DNA of 64,000 bases. It comes from Caballeronia sp. Lep1P3 (lineage in GTDB: Bacteria; Pseudomonadota; Gammaproteobacteria; Burkholderiales; Burkholderiaceae). Below the pieces are notes generated by a model. That model saw only the letters and a list, made by a program, of their open reading frames with translations, did not search any database and was not told the origin of the DNA. The DNA lies in assembly GCF_022879595.1 (NCBI RefSeq), contig NZ_CP084265.1, positions 2,356,001 through 2,420,000 of the forward strand, read 5' to 3'. Position numbers and translations under genes: made by a program. How positions within the stretch are numbered: the first letter of the stretch is position 1; each line of letters begins with the position of its first letter. This document shows positions 53,547 through 63,284 of this stretch, piece after piece.

Positions 53547-53673
53547 TTTCAATCCGCCTGCACGGCGGCTAACGGAATGCAGCGACTGCACGGAGACGTC
53601 CGGTTGACCAATGAAAGGGGCGACGGTCGACACCAGACTGCGTATTTTCTAAGCCGCCTACTCGGCGGTTACC
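53547..53673. repeat. two type I-F CRISPR-repeat-like sequences
   Basis: TTTCTAAGCCGCCTACTCGG plus CGGTTACC (53646-53673) resembles an inverted type I-F repeat; TTTCAATCCGCCTGCACGGC plus GGCTAACG (53547-53574) is a poorer match. They are 99 bases apart, not the usual 60, and there are no cas genes. It may be a worn remnant or chance hairpins. Confidence 0.3.
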
Positions 53674-53786
53674 ACCCGTGCGCTGCGTTCACAAGAAAAT
53701 AGAGAGACGATTTATATTCGTGCCGATACCTTCTTCGCCTACCCAAACATCTCCCTCTGCAAGACCGTGGACGGACTGTCCTGTCC

Positions 53787-53978
53787 TCAATCGCAGGCCT
53801 CATCGATGCAGCGCTGGCGGCAGTTTGCGTCGGTGTCGCGCACATTGACGGAAGGCGCCACACTGTTGTGACTAGCCTTGAACGCAGCTTGCGCCTGCTG
53901 ACGCGCTGCCATCGGTGTGAGATTCGCACCCGGTAAGGCGGCCGCCCTGACGGTCCAGCTGGTTCGCTTGCGTGCCAT
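53787..53978 (-). CDS. small hypothetical protein, 63 residues
   Basis: ATG 53978, beginning MARKRTSWTVRAAALPGANL and ending with two Cys (CRQRCIDEACD). 36 bases after the HKD-module gene on the same strand. Weak ribosome-binding site. Confidence 0.4.
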   Translation of the reverse strand: MARKRTSWTVRAAALPGANLTPMAARQQAQAAFKASHNSVAPSVNVRDTDANCRQRCIDEACD

Positions 53979-54014
53979 GGGGTATCTTGGAAAGGCAGAG
54001 TCCTTCCTAGCCTA

Positions 54015-55820
54015 TCACGCTACCGCCGGGAGCTCCGGAGGGCTGGTCGGCGGCGGGAAAGCCGACTCGTCGACACTGGATGCGAGGAACTCGGCCGCGC
54101 GCCGGCGGCCCTCCGGTGTCACCTTGAACGCGAGCACATCACGCTTCTTTTCGTCCTTTTCGAGCAGGCCTGCCTGCGTCAGAAGCAGCATCGCGCAGCG
54201 CAGTCGGTCCGTCAGAATGGGCGGCTTGAACGTCGTCTGGCGTTCGAAGTTGAGTTCAAGGCCCTCCTCGCCTGGAACGAGAATGTATCGCTCCCGGGGA
54301 TTGGTCGGCTCCGCTTCAGCCCGCTCGCGGGCCACCTTGAAGTGCAGATTGACGACGAAATCCCGGGCTATCATGGACAGGAACTCCTGCGCGGGTCGAG
54401 CGCCGTATCTGGTCGCCAGCTGGGCGAGCCGCTGCGGTGCAAGGCGGTCTCGGCCGTCGGCCAGCCGATAGGTTTTGTTGCCCTCCCAATTGCGCGCCTC
54501 GACCGCGCAATAGGTCAGCGCGACGAGCGCCTGATAAGCGGCTTTGCCTGCTTTGTCCATCTTCTGCTTCGAGGTAGCCCGCAGCTTGTCGAAGAGTGCT
54601 GGGAGGCTCATGAGGTCCGGAGCCGCGCCCTCGACGGCCCCGGCTTCGTACAACGTGTCGGCGCTGCCCTGCAGACCGTTCCATCGCTCAAGCCAGGCGT
54701 CCAGTGGTTCCTGCACACGTGCCCCGTCAGACGCCAGGGCAGCAACGGCATCAGCCACCTGCTGGATTCGATGCGCTCCCGAACCCATAAGGCCCCGGGT
54801 CGTGAATTCGGTCAGACGCAGGAGCGTCTCGAGAGCAAGCTTGAGATACTGCCGGACCTGGAGGCTTGCCCATACGCCGCGTGCCAGCTCAATCTCGTCG
54901 ATATCGACCTTGGTGCCATCAGGAGCGAGCCCGCTGCCCATGGCATGTCGCAACATGGCCTCGGGAACGAAACCCTTGGGGGCGCCAGCATCATTCTCCG
55001 CAGCGATGATGGCTCGCAACGCAAGTGCGATGCCCTGGTGACGCCCCGTCCATTCCGCCGTGAGTTCTTTTGGCTTGGCATCGGGCGACGGGAAATACTG
55101 CCCGAGAAATGCTTCCTGCTCCTTCGGATGCGGCATATCAAGATGCAGCAGAGGATACAGTTCGGGCACGCGAGACGGCGCAATATCAAGCGCTTCCGGG
55201 TCCTCGAGCCACCTTACCAGTTGCCGCGTGCTTTCCGGGTCGTCACTCTTGGAAATCTCGTGTTCCAGATGCTCAGCAAAGGCGTCGGCGAGGCTGTGAC
55301 CGGCATCGGTCAGTCTGTAGAAGCCCTTGATGTCGGTGGCGTACGCAAGGAATCCCAGGCCGGTGACGATGCTCGGCCTGTACTGGGGTGCAGTCATCAG
55401 GTAGGCGCCGCGCGCCGTGTTGACTTCCCCTGTTGCCTTCTTTTTTTCCGCCTGCGCCTTGCTAAGGATATCCTTGAGCCGCAACGTGACCGGCTCGTCA
55501 CCTTCGGGCCATTCCCGGTCAGTGCCCGGCAGGCCGCTTCGTTTCGAACGGTTGCACCACACCAGAAGCAGGTCAATCTTCTCCAGAGCGCCCACGGCGA
55601 GCTCCCGTCGTTTCTCGGTCTGCTCCTCGGGCATTGCAAGGGCACGCTCGCGTGCCAACCGGACCATCCAGCACAGGGCCGAGTACACCCGGATGGAATC
55701 TGCAACGTTATTGATGCCAAAAAACATCGTCCGGTAGAGGGCCATGTTGGCGCTCTGCAGGCCGAGCGGGTCGATGATGGTCGCCGTCTTGGCGCGGGTC
55801 GTAAAGACAGGGCTGGCGTG
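54015..55820 (-). CDS. unknown partner protein of the HKD nuclease
   Basis: 601 residues from ATG 55820 (GGAG upstream, inside the end of the preceding gene). It starts 4 bases after the stop of the HKD gene. Segments: IDPLGLQSANMALYRTMFFG, YRLTDAGHSLADAFAEHLE (winged-helix-like), DWGREAVLE-free middle, KTYRLADGRDRLAPQRLAQL, and a C-terminal winged-helix-like RCAMLLLTQAGLL...AFKVTPEGRRRAAEF. No catalytic motif. Two wHTH-like parts suggest DNA binding. Confidence 0.7.
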   Translation of the reverse strand, partial: HASPVFTTRAKTATIIDPLGLQSANMALYRTMFFGINNVADSIRVYSALCWMVRLARERALAMPEEQTEKRRELAVGALEKIDLLLVWCNRSKRSGLPGTDREWPEGDEPVTLRLKDILSKAQAEKKKATGEVNTARGAYLMTAPQYRPSIVTGLGFLAYATDIKGFYRLTDAGHSLADAFAEHLEHEISKSDDPESTRQLVRWLEDPEALDIAPSRVPELYPLLHLDMPHPKEQEAFLGQYFPSPDAKPKELTAEWTGRHQGIALALRAIIAAENDAGAPKGFVPEAMLRHAMGSGLAPDGTKVDIDEIELARGVWASLQVRQYLKLALETLLRLTEFTTRGLMGSGAHRIQQVADAVAALASDGARVQEPLDAWLERWNGLQGSADTLYEAGAVEGAAPDLMSLPALFDKLRATSKQKMDKAGKAAYQALVALTYCAVEARNWEGNKTYRLADGRDRLAPQRLAQLATRYGARPAQEFLSMIARDFVVNLHFKVARERAEAEPTNPRERYILVPGEEGLELNFERQTTFKPPILTDRLRCAMLLLTQAGLLEKDEKKRDVLAFKVTPEGRRRAAEFLASSVDESAFPPPTSPPELPAVA

Positions 55821-55824
55821 CATG

Positions 55825-58416
55825 TCACTTGCTCCAGTCGATGTACAGGTCACGCGACACGTTGAATCCTTGAAGCTTCGCGTGACGGATTCCCGCAAAG
55901 ACCGGCTTCCCGCATGCCGAGTGAATCGTCACCTGGTGCGTCTCGAGCGCTCTCACTTCTCCAATTGCCCCTATCGAGACCCTGCAGTTAGGGCAGCCGG
56001 GTTTCCTCGTCAGCGGAAGCTTCTGTGAAATGAGGCCGAAGGACGGTTCGTCATCCTCTGGCGGACTGGCCCTCAGGGTCCGCAGGCGCTCAAGAATGCG
56101 CTGATAGCGCGGATTGGGCGGCGAGACTGCCGGGGCAACCCCGAAAACGGAACCGACCATCTGCTCCAGCTCTTCCTGCACCGTGAGGCTCGCGACGATT
56201 TGTGCAGCATGCGCGCGCAGTCGCTCACGTGCCTGCGCCGGAACAAACTCGAACGGGTCGTCCTTACGGGTCGTATTCGCGATAGCCGTATGCCAGTCCT
56301 CGAGGGTCAACTCTCGATTCGCGAATGACTGCATCATCTCCTTGAGCGCGCCGGTCGCGAGCCTCGGGGAGATGTCCAAGGCACAACATGCGAACGTGCA
56401 GAAAACCGAGAGCAATCGCTCCCGGTTGCCATCGTCGTAAGCATAACGGGTGTACTGCTCCAGCCACTCTCGAAGCCCATACGGGTCCGTCGCGACATAG
56501 ACCGACCCTTCGGCGCTCTGGTCAGGTTCAGATGCTCCACCGGCCGCCATGATATCGACGTAGTCTTCCAAAACTTCGGCGGCGGCTTGCGCCACCACCG
56601 CCGATACGATGGGCGCGGTAGCATCTTTTTCGAGTGTCTTGGGGAGCTTTTCAAGCATGGCATCCCATGCCTTCTGCTCTTCCGGTTCTCCCGGTCTGTC
56701 CTTGCCGCTTTCCTTTTTCTGCGAATCGACAATGACAAGCTTGCTACGAGGGCCGCCTGCGAGCGCCGAATTCGACAGGATGCGTGCCGTCAGCTTTCTG
56801 AACGCGGCTGCCATGGCCTGTTCCGCGGTGATGGGAGGCACGCCAAGCTCCGGCTGGTCCTGGGCACTCCACTCGTTTGCGGCGCGCGGCTCGATGCGCT
56901 TCTGTCCGGAGGGCGGCACCTTGGCTGCTTCGCCCTTCTTCGGCCCAGATTTTGTCTCGTCGCCGAGCGTCGTCTTAGGCTCCGGCTTGCGGTGCAGAAC
57001 GGCCGTCATCCAGTTCAGGATGGGCAGCAGGTCCCGGTCGTCGGGCCGGCCTCCCTGGCGTATGCGCCTGACGGCACGGGACAGCGCCTTTTCCTGCGGA
57101 TTGGCGTCGAGCTCAACCTCTACGTTCAGCCACCCGGTCACGGTGAAGTCGCCTGCCTGAAGACGCAGACGCCGCGCTCCCTCTTCATCGGCGAGCGTCT
57201 GGGCAGGCGTGACAAACGAACCATCTTCTTCAATGAGCACAGCTTCGATAGGCCCACATTCCAGCTCGTCCTCACGCCACACTTCGAAGGTGGCCAGCCG
57301 CTCATCCGGACAAGGTGAAACCGTGCCCGTGATGGTGCCGTCGGACTGCCACTGGGCGTCGAGCGCAGCCGCGGCGTGGCCAAGTTCAGGCGACTTGAAG
57401 ACGCACGCCTCGAACTTCGTGTTCGCGAGGTCGTCGCCTTCCAGCGCCTTCCAGTCGAATGGCGGCTTCTCAAGCTTGCGCACGAGCGAAAGTTCGACGT
57501 TCTCAAGACCAAAAAGACTCTGGAGCGTGGCATTGACCGAACCCGTCATCACCATGCATCCGGAGGGCGAACGCACCTCGAACACTTTTGCATGGGGAAA
57601 TCGGCTCAGCGCCTTGGGGTCCAATAGCGCCGGCACCACGAAGCGCGTCCCCGCGGGGAGGCTATGATGGGGGGCGACCCGAATCACGTACTCGTTGCTC
57701 ACGAGCTGCGCACCCAGCGAAATTTCCGGCACACCGCACAATCCGGCCAGTTGGCATACGGCCTCGCCCTTCGGGTCAAGGTACGGTCCGTATGCCGTCA
57801 ATGTGGTCGCGGTAGGAAGGTGTTCAAGAACCAGTTCCGCAAACTGGTTGCCCGCGGGCCCGTTAAGGGTGTGGATGAGCCAGGCGGTTAGGCTCTGGCG
57901 GGCGGCAGCAGGTGCGGCGGCTGCGACCTCGCGCCCACGGCGCGCGTAGTACATTAGGCTCGCGGACGCCTTGGCGGACAGTCCCGGAGTCTGCGCAAAC
58001 AGTTCAGCGAACGCCGCGAAGGCTTCGAACACCAGCGGGTGCTCAAGCGCATTCACGGAGTCGAGCACTTCGAGGTTGGAATTCTGTCCGCGCGTCGTCA
58101 GGTTCCCGCTACCGACCACAATGACGTCATCGCCGGAGCCGCGCTCAAGGTAGGCAATCTTCGGGTGGAAGAATCCGCCCGATGCCTGTCGGACTGGGAT
58201 GACGCGATAGTAAGTCCCGGCATAGAGACTCGACGTCTCGTCCGTGGACTTGCATGCTTCACGAGAGTCGACGAGGAGGTCGACCTTATGGCAGCCAGAG
58301 ACCCTAAGCAAGGGCAGGCAGAAGGACTCAAACCAGTTGGCGCTGAAGGTAAACGTCGTGAACATCGCGCGGCGCGGCCGCGCCTCGTCGATGATGGCCT
58401 GTAGTCTCGTCTGCAT
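55825..58416 (-). CDS. HKD (phospholipase D-type) nuclease, 863 residues
   Basis: ATG 58416. First HKD motif: FFHPKIAYLERG...VVGSGNLTTRG (His84, Lys86, Asn105). Second: FPHAKVFEVRS...MTGSVNATLQS around residues 275-300. A full active site needs both, and both are present. A long middle region and C-terminal CPNC...CGKP zinc pairs follow. PLD-type nucleases are effectors or DNA cutters in several defence systems. Forms a tight two-gene operon with 54015-55820. Confidence 0.82.
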   Translation of the reverse strand: MQTRLQAIIDEARPRRAMFTTFTFSANWFESFCLPLLRVSGCHKVDLLVDSREACKSTDETSSLYAGTYYRVIPVRQASGGFFHPKIAYLERGSGDDVIVVGSGNLTTRGQNSNLEVLDSVNALEHPLVFEAFAAFAELFAQTPGLSAKASASLMYYARRGREVAAAAPAAARQSLTAWLIHTLNGPAGNQFAELVLEHLPTATTLTAYGPYLDPKGEAVCQLAGLCGVPEISLGAQLVSNEYVIRVAPHHSLPAGTRFVVPALLDPKALSRFPHAKVFEVRSPSGCMVMTGSVNATLQSLFGLENVELSLVRKLEKPPFDWKALEGDDLANTKFEACVFKSPELGHAAAALDAQWQSDGTITGTVSPCPDERLATFEVWREDELECGPIEAVLIEEDGSFVTPAQTLADEEGARRLRLQAGDFTVTGWLNVEVELDANPQEKALSRAVRRIRQGGRPDDRDLLPILNWMTAVLHRKPEPKTTLGDETKSGPKKGEAAKVPPSGQKRIEPRAANEWSAQDQPELGVPPITAEQAMAAAFRKLTARILSNSALAGGPRSKLVIVDSQKKESGKDRPGEPEEQKAWDAMLEKLPKTLEKDATAPIVSAVVAQAAAEVLEDYVDIMAAGGASEPDQSAEGSVYVATDPYGLREWLEQYTRYAYDDGNRERLLSVFCTFACCALDISPRLATGALKEMMQSFANRELTLEDWHTAIANTTRKDDPFEFVPAQARERLRAHAAQIVASLTVQEELEQMVGSVFGVAPAVSPPNPRYQRILERLRTLRASPPEDDEPSFGLISQKLPLTRKPGCPNCRVSIGAIGEVRALETHQVTIHSACGKPVFAGIRHAKLQGFNVSRDLYIDWSK

Positions 58417-58429
58417 GCTCTTCCCCGAT

Positions 58430-58452
58430 GGCCGCTTCGATGCGGCCTTTTT
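58430..58452 (+). terminator. hairpin with T-run upstream of the HKD gene
   Basis: GGCCGC/GCGGCC stem with TTTTT on the plus strand, just outside the HKD start. It would stop rightward transcription; no rightward gene precedes it. Confidence 0.45.
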
Positions 58453-58709
58453 ATCGCGCCGCCGTGATTTTAGACTTCGGCAATCAAGGTGTCATCTCTT
58501 CCCGCTGCCTCTGAGTCATTAGGCTCTAGTCGATTTACCCCTTAAATTTCGGTACCGCCACCGACAAATTCAATTGGCAAGGAAGGGTTTGGATACCGAC
58601 AACACGTTGCAGGCCTTCTAACAATGCGAAAACTGGCAGTCTCCGGGAAGAACGTCAAAGATGCAGCAAGTGTGCATCGCGTCGGGATGACCTGCGTTGC
58701 ACCGCAAAG

Positions 58710-59360
58710 TCAACCGCGCGCATCGGGCATATATCCACGTACTCTCGCCCACCCTTTTCCCTGAAGCGCCTTGAGCAGGCTGTCGTTACCTGAATCGACA
58801 ACGTCGCGGACACGCTGCCAACGCTTATAAACAGGCGTGTCGCGGACATTGTCGACAGGCGCGCTTCCGTAGTGTCCGGCTTTCACCGCAGTAATCGCTG
58901 ACGCCACCGCAGCGACAACCACGTCGAGCGGGTCACGCCGAACCTTCCCTGCTATGGCCAACTTCTCGAGCGCAGCGTCGAGTTCATGAATCGTTGAAGC
59001 ATAGATGTCGCAGCCGGTCTCGGAGACCTGTCTGCCTGCGTCTGTGAGCAATCGCAGCGCCTCTTCAAGGCGCCAACGCGGGTCACGTTCGCGCTCTTCT
59101 CGCGCGCGGCGCTCCTCCTCCGCCAACCGACGCGATTCCTCCGCAGCCTTCCGGGCCGGAAACACGACCTTGTTTTCAACATACGTAGTTTCCTCTGGCG
59201 AAAGCTTGGCAGCCAAGTCCCGAGGAATTTCGAGGGCGTTGGCGGGCAGACTGCCCACAAACTCCTGCGTGCTGTAACCGTATTCATTGCCGTCAGCGCC
59301 CTTGCGGACATATTGCGAGCGGTACAGGGAGAAGCGGTTGTCGCGTTTCTTTGCGTGCAT
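58710..59360 (-). CDS. conserved plasmid-type hypothetical protein
   Basis: 216 residues, ATG 59360 behind GGAG. N-terminus NRFSLYRSQYVRKGADGNEY, GYSTQEFVGSLPANALEIPR; central charged coiled coil (EESRRLAEEERRAREERERD); C-terminal globular part. Such proteins are frequent near replication or transfer genes of Burkholderia plasmids. Function unknown. Confidence 0.65.
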   Translation of the reverse strand: MHAKKRDNRFSLYRSQYVRKGADGNEYGYSTQEFVGSLPANALEIPRDLAAKLSPEETTYVENKVVFPARKAAEESRRLAEEERRAREERERDPRWRLEEALRLLTDAGRQVSETGCDIYASTIHELDAALEKLAIAGKVRRDPLDVVVAAVASAITAVKAGHYGSAPVDNVRDTPVYKRWQRVRDVVDSGNDSLLKALQGKGWARVRGYMPDARG

Positions 59361-59460
59361 TTTCGTGTCTCCACGAGAGTAAGGGATGCACGGTATAGAG
59401 ACCCGCGACAAAGCGATTGGTAACACGGAGTGCGCCTAAAACGTATCCTGCGCGCATAGC

Positions 59461-60183
59461 AGTCGTGCACGATGGATAACACCGCGTTTGGAAACGCGCG
59501 ACACCGGGATACGCGACGAGGGAACCCTTAGCATCGGTCAGTGCGTCAACTATAAGACGCCCGGCCCGACGGCACCGGACATGCGCTCTTCGGTGGACGA
59601 GCGGACGGACGGCGCGGCGTGCAGCCGCGGGCATCGATGGCGGAGATGGCGCGTATGCGGGACACAGCGGCATTGTGTGCACGGTTATGGGAGAAGAGCT
59701 GCTCGCGACCGGGACCGGCAAGGCGGTGCGAACCCCGCCGCCGGCCCAGCGCGTGCCGACATTGTGGGCACGTGCAAGCGCGACAGCGCGCAGCAATGTA
59801 TTGGCGCGGGGTCCCCGCGCTGCGTCGATGAGTCTGTTGATTGCGCAGCGCGGGGCAGCCGGGAACGCACGGCATGCTGAGAGAAGAGTTGGTGTCGCCG
59901 ACCATGAAGGACGTCGGGCATCGCAAAAACGGTATGGGCGGCGGCGGGGTTCGCACCGGCGCAGCCGGTCGGAGAGAACAGTCGCTTTGACGGACGTCGC
60001 GACGGATACATCGGTGCTGCGCGCCCCAAGCGCGCAAGGCTGGTCGAGGGGAAGAGACAGTTGACCCCTGCCCTCGCCCGGCCGGGCGACGAATCTTTGA
60101 TTCGACCAACATGAGCCGGCGCACATGGTGGGCAGCTTTATGGAGGGAGGTAGCGAAGCGTCTCTATAGGAAGGACCACCACC
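59461..60183. other. GC-rich non-coding region, candidate origin
   Basis: About 720 bases. Many overlapping frames but none convincing. Contains a perfect 19-bp inverted repeat (59724-59742 and 59940-59958) and small hairpins (ACCGGC-GCA-GCCGGT near 59955; GCGCG-CCCCAA-CGCGC near 60018). An IncQ oriV or transfer origin could look like this. Confidence 0.5.
59724..59958. repeat. long-range inverted repeat, 19-bp arms
   Basis: CGGTGCGAACCCCGCCGCC (59724-59742) and its exact complement at 59940-59958, 197 bases apart. Confidence 0.75.
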
Positions 60184-61527
60184 ATGTGCGCGACGAAACG
60201 AGCGATGGGCCGGTGGCCTCGAGAACGCAAACTTCCCGGAGCAACATCAATGCGCCAATCCACCGCGACACCAAACATCACGACCGACGATACTGCCGTC
60301 GGCATCTCTGCGGCATCGCCGACAGCAACCACGGATTCTATCGCCGGCAGTACAGCGATACCGCCGCCGGTATCGCACGCGACTCATTCCAGCGACACCG
60401 GGGCATCGGTGCCCGCATCCATCGCCGCACATCTTGGCAACACCGAGACACGCGCGGAGGTATCCACGCACGACACCGCGAGCATACGCGTGCCACGCAA
60501 AATCGACCGCGGCCTCGTCGCTGTCATTCCGCCGAACCAACTCCGCCTCGCCATTCGCCTTCGCGCGCTATCGTTGGCGAATCGCTTCCGCGTGATTCGG
60601 ACGATTGACGTCGCAATCGCGTGCTTTCCAGAGCGTCCGTTTAAGGCTGCGTTGACGGCTGCACAGCGCGCCATGCGCGCAATGACAAAAGCGAAGCTGC
60701 TGCTTCGTTACCGCACAGACCGCTTCCAACATGTGTACGGCTTGACCGAGGCCGGCGCACAATGGCTCTATGACCACGGCATCGACGCCGCCGCGTCGGT
60801 GCGGCGACTCGCCGACATGTCAAATCCGGAGCACTCGCTTTGGATGCATTTCATCACCGTCGCCTGCGAGGTACGAGGCTTGACTGCGCATACGGAATCG
60901 GAAGCGCTTCAGCATCTGAATCGCGACCGTGCGTCGGGCGCCTCCGTAAAACAGGGCTTCGTGTCGGTCCTTGCTCGCAACAGGAAGCGCATCCTGCGAC
61001 CCGATGTGCTTTGCTACGAGCCCGACGGCGTCACATGGTACGAGATTGACCGCAGCAAACGTGGAGCGGACCGGGAGGCGTCGCTCGCCGCGTTGACGCA
61101 TTGCGTCGGCGGCACGATTGCCACGGGCGAAGTCTTACGCCGCGTTGTCGTACATGCAAAAACTGAACGCATTCTCAAGCGGGGTTTGGCCATCCTGCGC
61201 GCGCAAGAAAGCGCGTCGAAAAGGCCGCACGCGCTGACTGACCGCACGTTTCGTGAAATCAATGAAGGCATGTTTGAGGTATGGGCTGAAATAGAGCAGC
61301 GTCTGCCGGATGGGCGCATCGGTATCGTCGAGCGCTGCGTCGGTCAAGTCATCATTCAGCTTTTGCCTACATGGCTCCCGAAAGTCAGACTGGATGCCAA
61401 AAACAAACAGCCTTTGAGCGGCTGGCTCGGAGAAAACTACCTGCCGTATCGGCGGCCAGAGGCTCTCGGACCGTGGCCACGCCCTGCTTCCCCGCTGCGC
61501 AATGCAACTACCGAGGCGACTTTGTAG
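60184..61527 (+). CDS. replication-relaxation family protein
   Basis: 447 residues from ATG 60184 (AGGAAGGA upstream); ATG 60250 (GGAG) is the alternative. After a Thr/Ser-rich tail, an N-terminal winged helix (IRTIDVAIACFPERPFKAAL, YGLTEAGAQWLYDHG) and a nuclease-like middle (HSLWMHFITVACEVRG, LRPDVLCYEPDGVTWYEID) match the replication-relaxation family of plasmids and integrative elements. Role in plasmid replication control or mobilisation is inferred. Confidence 0.75.
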   Translation: MCATKRAMGRWPRERKLPGATSMRQSTATPNITTDDTAVGISAASPTATTDSIAGSTAIPPPVSHATHSSDTGASVPASIAAHLGNTETRAEVSTHDTASIRVPRKIDRGLVAVIPPNQLRLAIRLRALSLANRFRVIRTIDVAIACFPERPFKAALTAAQRAMRAMTKAKLLLRYRTDRFQHVYGLTEAGAQWLYDHGIDAAASVRRLADMSNPEHSLWMHFITVACEVRGLTAHTESEALQHLNRDRASGASVKQGFVSVLARNRKRILRPDVLCYEPDGVTWYEIDRSKRGADREASLAALTHCVGGTIATGEVLRRVVVHAKTERILKRGLAILRAQESASKRPHALTDRTFREINEGMFEVWAEIEQRLPDGRIGIVERCVGQVIIQLLPTWLPKVRLDAKNKQPLSGWLGENYLPYRRPEALGPWPRPASPLRNATTEATL

Positions 61528-61585
61528 CGCTCTCTATACGGGGCGATGGGACATCCATCGACAATCGATTGCGAAGGACATAGAC

Positions 61586-61915
61586 ATGCAAGCATTTGGA
61601 AATGTGGCGACGGCGCCGGCTCGGAAGGAAACCAAGTCGACAGGGAAAGGATATTTCGAGTTCCGGATGTGCGAAAGTCAACGCGGCACCGACACGGACC
61701 CGACGTGGTTCACGGTGCGCGTAATGAAGGACGTAGACCCGGGCTTGGCGAAAGGTGACTTCGTCAAGGTAACCGGCAAGCTAAAGGCAGACTTTTACGT
61801 CTCACGAGAAGGTAAGCCCACAGGAACGTTGTTGGTCATCGCGTTCGAGGCAGCGAAGATTGCCAAACCCACGGCCGCGCCGGTGGCTACGGCCGAAGCA
61901 GCGCAAGAAGCGTAG
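61586..61915 (+). CDS. small OB-fold single-stranded DNA-binding protein
   Basis: 109 residues, ATG 61586 behind AAGGA. ETKSTGKGYFEFRMCESQRG, TWFTVRVMKDVDPGL, GDFVKVTGKLKADFYVSREG, TLLVIAFEAAKI match the OB-fold of SSB-like proteins, with a short Ala-rich tail in place of the acidic tip. Probably serves plasmid replication. Confidence 0.82.
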   Translation: MQAFGNVATAPARKETKSTGKGYFEFRMCESQRGTDTDPTWFTVRVMKDVDPGLAKGDFVKVTGKLKADFYVSREGKPTGTLLVIAFEAAKIAKPTAAPVATAEAAQEA

Positions 61916-61932
61916 GCCACGGATTTGATTGC

Positions 61933-61957
61933 AGCCACCCTCGCGAGGGTGGCTTTT
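61933..61957 (+). terminator. rho-independent terminator
   Basis: AGCCACCC TCGCGA GGGTGGCT followed by TTT. 17 bases after the OB-fold gene. Confidence 0.88.
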
Positions 61958-62219
61958 ATCTTCGATAGTCGTCCGGTCAAGCAGCGCGCCAGCTTAGCTG
62001 TGCACAGGCTCCCCGGCCAGGGGCCGGGTCCATCGCTATCGCCGGGTTTGCGACTTGCCCCCTCTAAAGCGCCCTCAACTCAATCTAAAACGGCGGCTGC
62101 GCCAAATATAAACGTAGGGTCGCTATACGCCGGACACATGACGCAAGCCGGACGAACACAGGTGCGATGTCGCACGGCGACCGCGGGACATGTGATTACA
62201 TTGAATCAAGGACATTACC

Positions 62220-63284
62220 GTGTATACCCAAGCCGCCGAGAAGCACTTCAATTTCGACCATTTAACGCATGTGACCCTCGCTACAGGTCACACCGGCGCC
62301 GCACACTCGGACTCCGTCTCGACTGAAGTGCGCGCGTACTTCGCTCCATTGATTGCCACGGCCCTCGCGAGCGGCGAGCCGGTCGCTGTTCCTCTAGTCG
62401 CGCCAAACGCCTTCATGACGATTTGCAAGGAAGATGGTGCGTACCGTACATGCCTCCTCGCCCGCGACGGTGGCGCACTTGTGCCGGTCGTCACATTCGG
62501 CATATCACTCGCGCCTCCCCAAGGCGCTCTTCTCTGGCAGAGACTGAACTCGGAGTTGCTTCTTGCGTCCGCGAATAGTGCGCGTCCGCCCAAATCACCG
62601 TGGATTGCAGTCCGTCTCGAACTTGCCGCCCTCCGTCACATCGGTGTCGTCGCCGCGGCAGGTGAGTTTGAACGCAGCATTGCGTGGACGCTAGCTACTC
62701 ACATTGTCCAGACCCAGGCGCAATCCCCTCCCGCGAACGACCTTCACGCGACGGCGACCAGCGGACAGCCGATGGCCGAGCGCCCATCCGTTCCGGCGTC
62801 CGATGGCTGTGTCTTCGACTGTCAGAATGGCGGCGGTCCAACGCTCACTGTCTACTTTTCCTCGCCGTCGGACGAGGAAATCTGCGATATCCGGCGAGGA
62901 GAAGCCCGGTTCTCCATCGCGAAGCATCGTGACACAATTTTCATCCTCGCGAAGTTTGGCAAACTCGACTGGATGGACGCACCGTTTCACGCCGGCCTGT
63001 ATCCGGCGGAATCGCGAGGTATGCCGGCGGAATGGCACCCGGGCGCTCGTCTCGGCCTCGCTGTGCGAATCGTCGACCGGAATACCGGTCTGCAACGCGG
63101 AGCACGCCTGCTGTCGCTCAGCCCGCACTTCTGGGACACCCTGGCGGCGCAGGTCAACCGGCAAGACGGGTTGCCGATTTCGAGGAGCGAATATGACGTG
63201 GCAATCAGCGTGGCGTACGGCGCCTATCCGACTCCCCGAGCGATGCTGAAACACGCTCTGGCGACATCAAAAGCGGGTGACTGA
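62220..63284 (+). CDS. hypothetical protein, 354 residues
   Basis: GTG 62220 behind AAGGA. Two parts: residues ~35-170 (VPLVAPNAFMTICKEDGAYR, GALLWQRLNSELLLA) and ~195-345 (YFSSPSDEEICDIRRGEARF, IFILAKFGKLDWMDAPFHAG, SEYDVAISVAYGAYPTPRAM). The pattern is typical of uncharacterised Burkholderia plasmid proteins. No catalytic motif. Followed by a strong terminator. Confidence 0.7.
   Translation: MYTQAAEKHFNFDHLTHVTLATGHTGAAHSDSVSTEVRAYFAPLIATALASGEPVAVPLVAPNAFMTICKEDGAYRTCLLARDGGALVPVVTFGISLAPPQGALLWQRLNSELLLASANSARPPKSPWIAVRLELAALRHIGVVAAAGEFERSIAWTLATHIVQTQAQSPPANDLHATATSGQPMAERPSVPASDGCVFDCQNGGGPTLTVYFSSPSDEEICDIRRGEARFSIAKHRDTIFILAKFGKLDWMDAPFHAGLYPAESRGMPAEWHPGARLGLAVRIVDRNTGLQRGARLLSLSPHFWDTLAAQVNRQDGLPISRSEYDVAISVAYGAYPTPRAMLKHALATSKAGD

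Noticed and set aside
54342..55865. Long plus-strand open frame opposite the HKD partner gene
   Set aside because: No start signal or motif; composition is that of an antisense frame.
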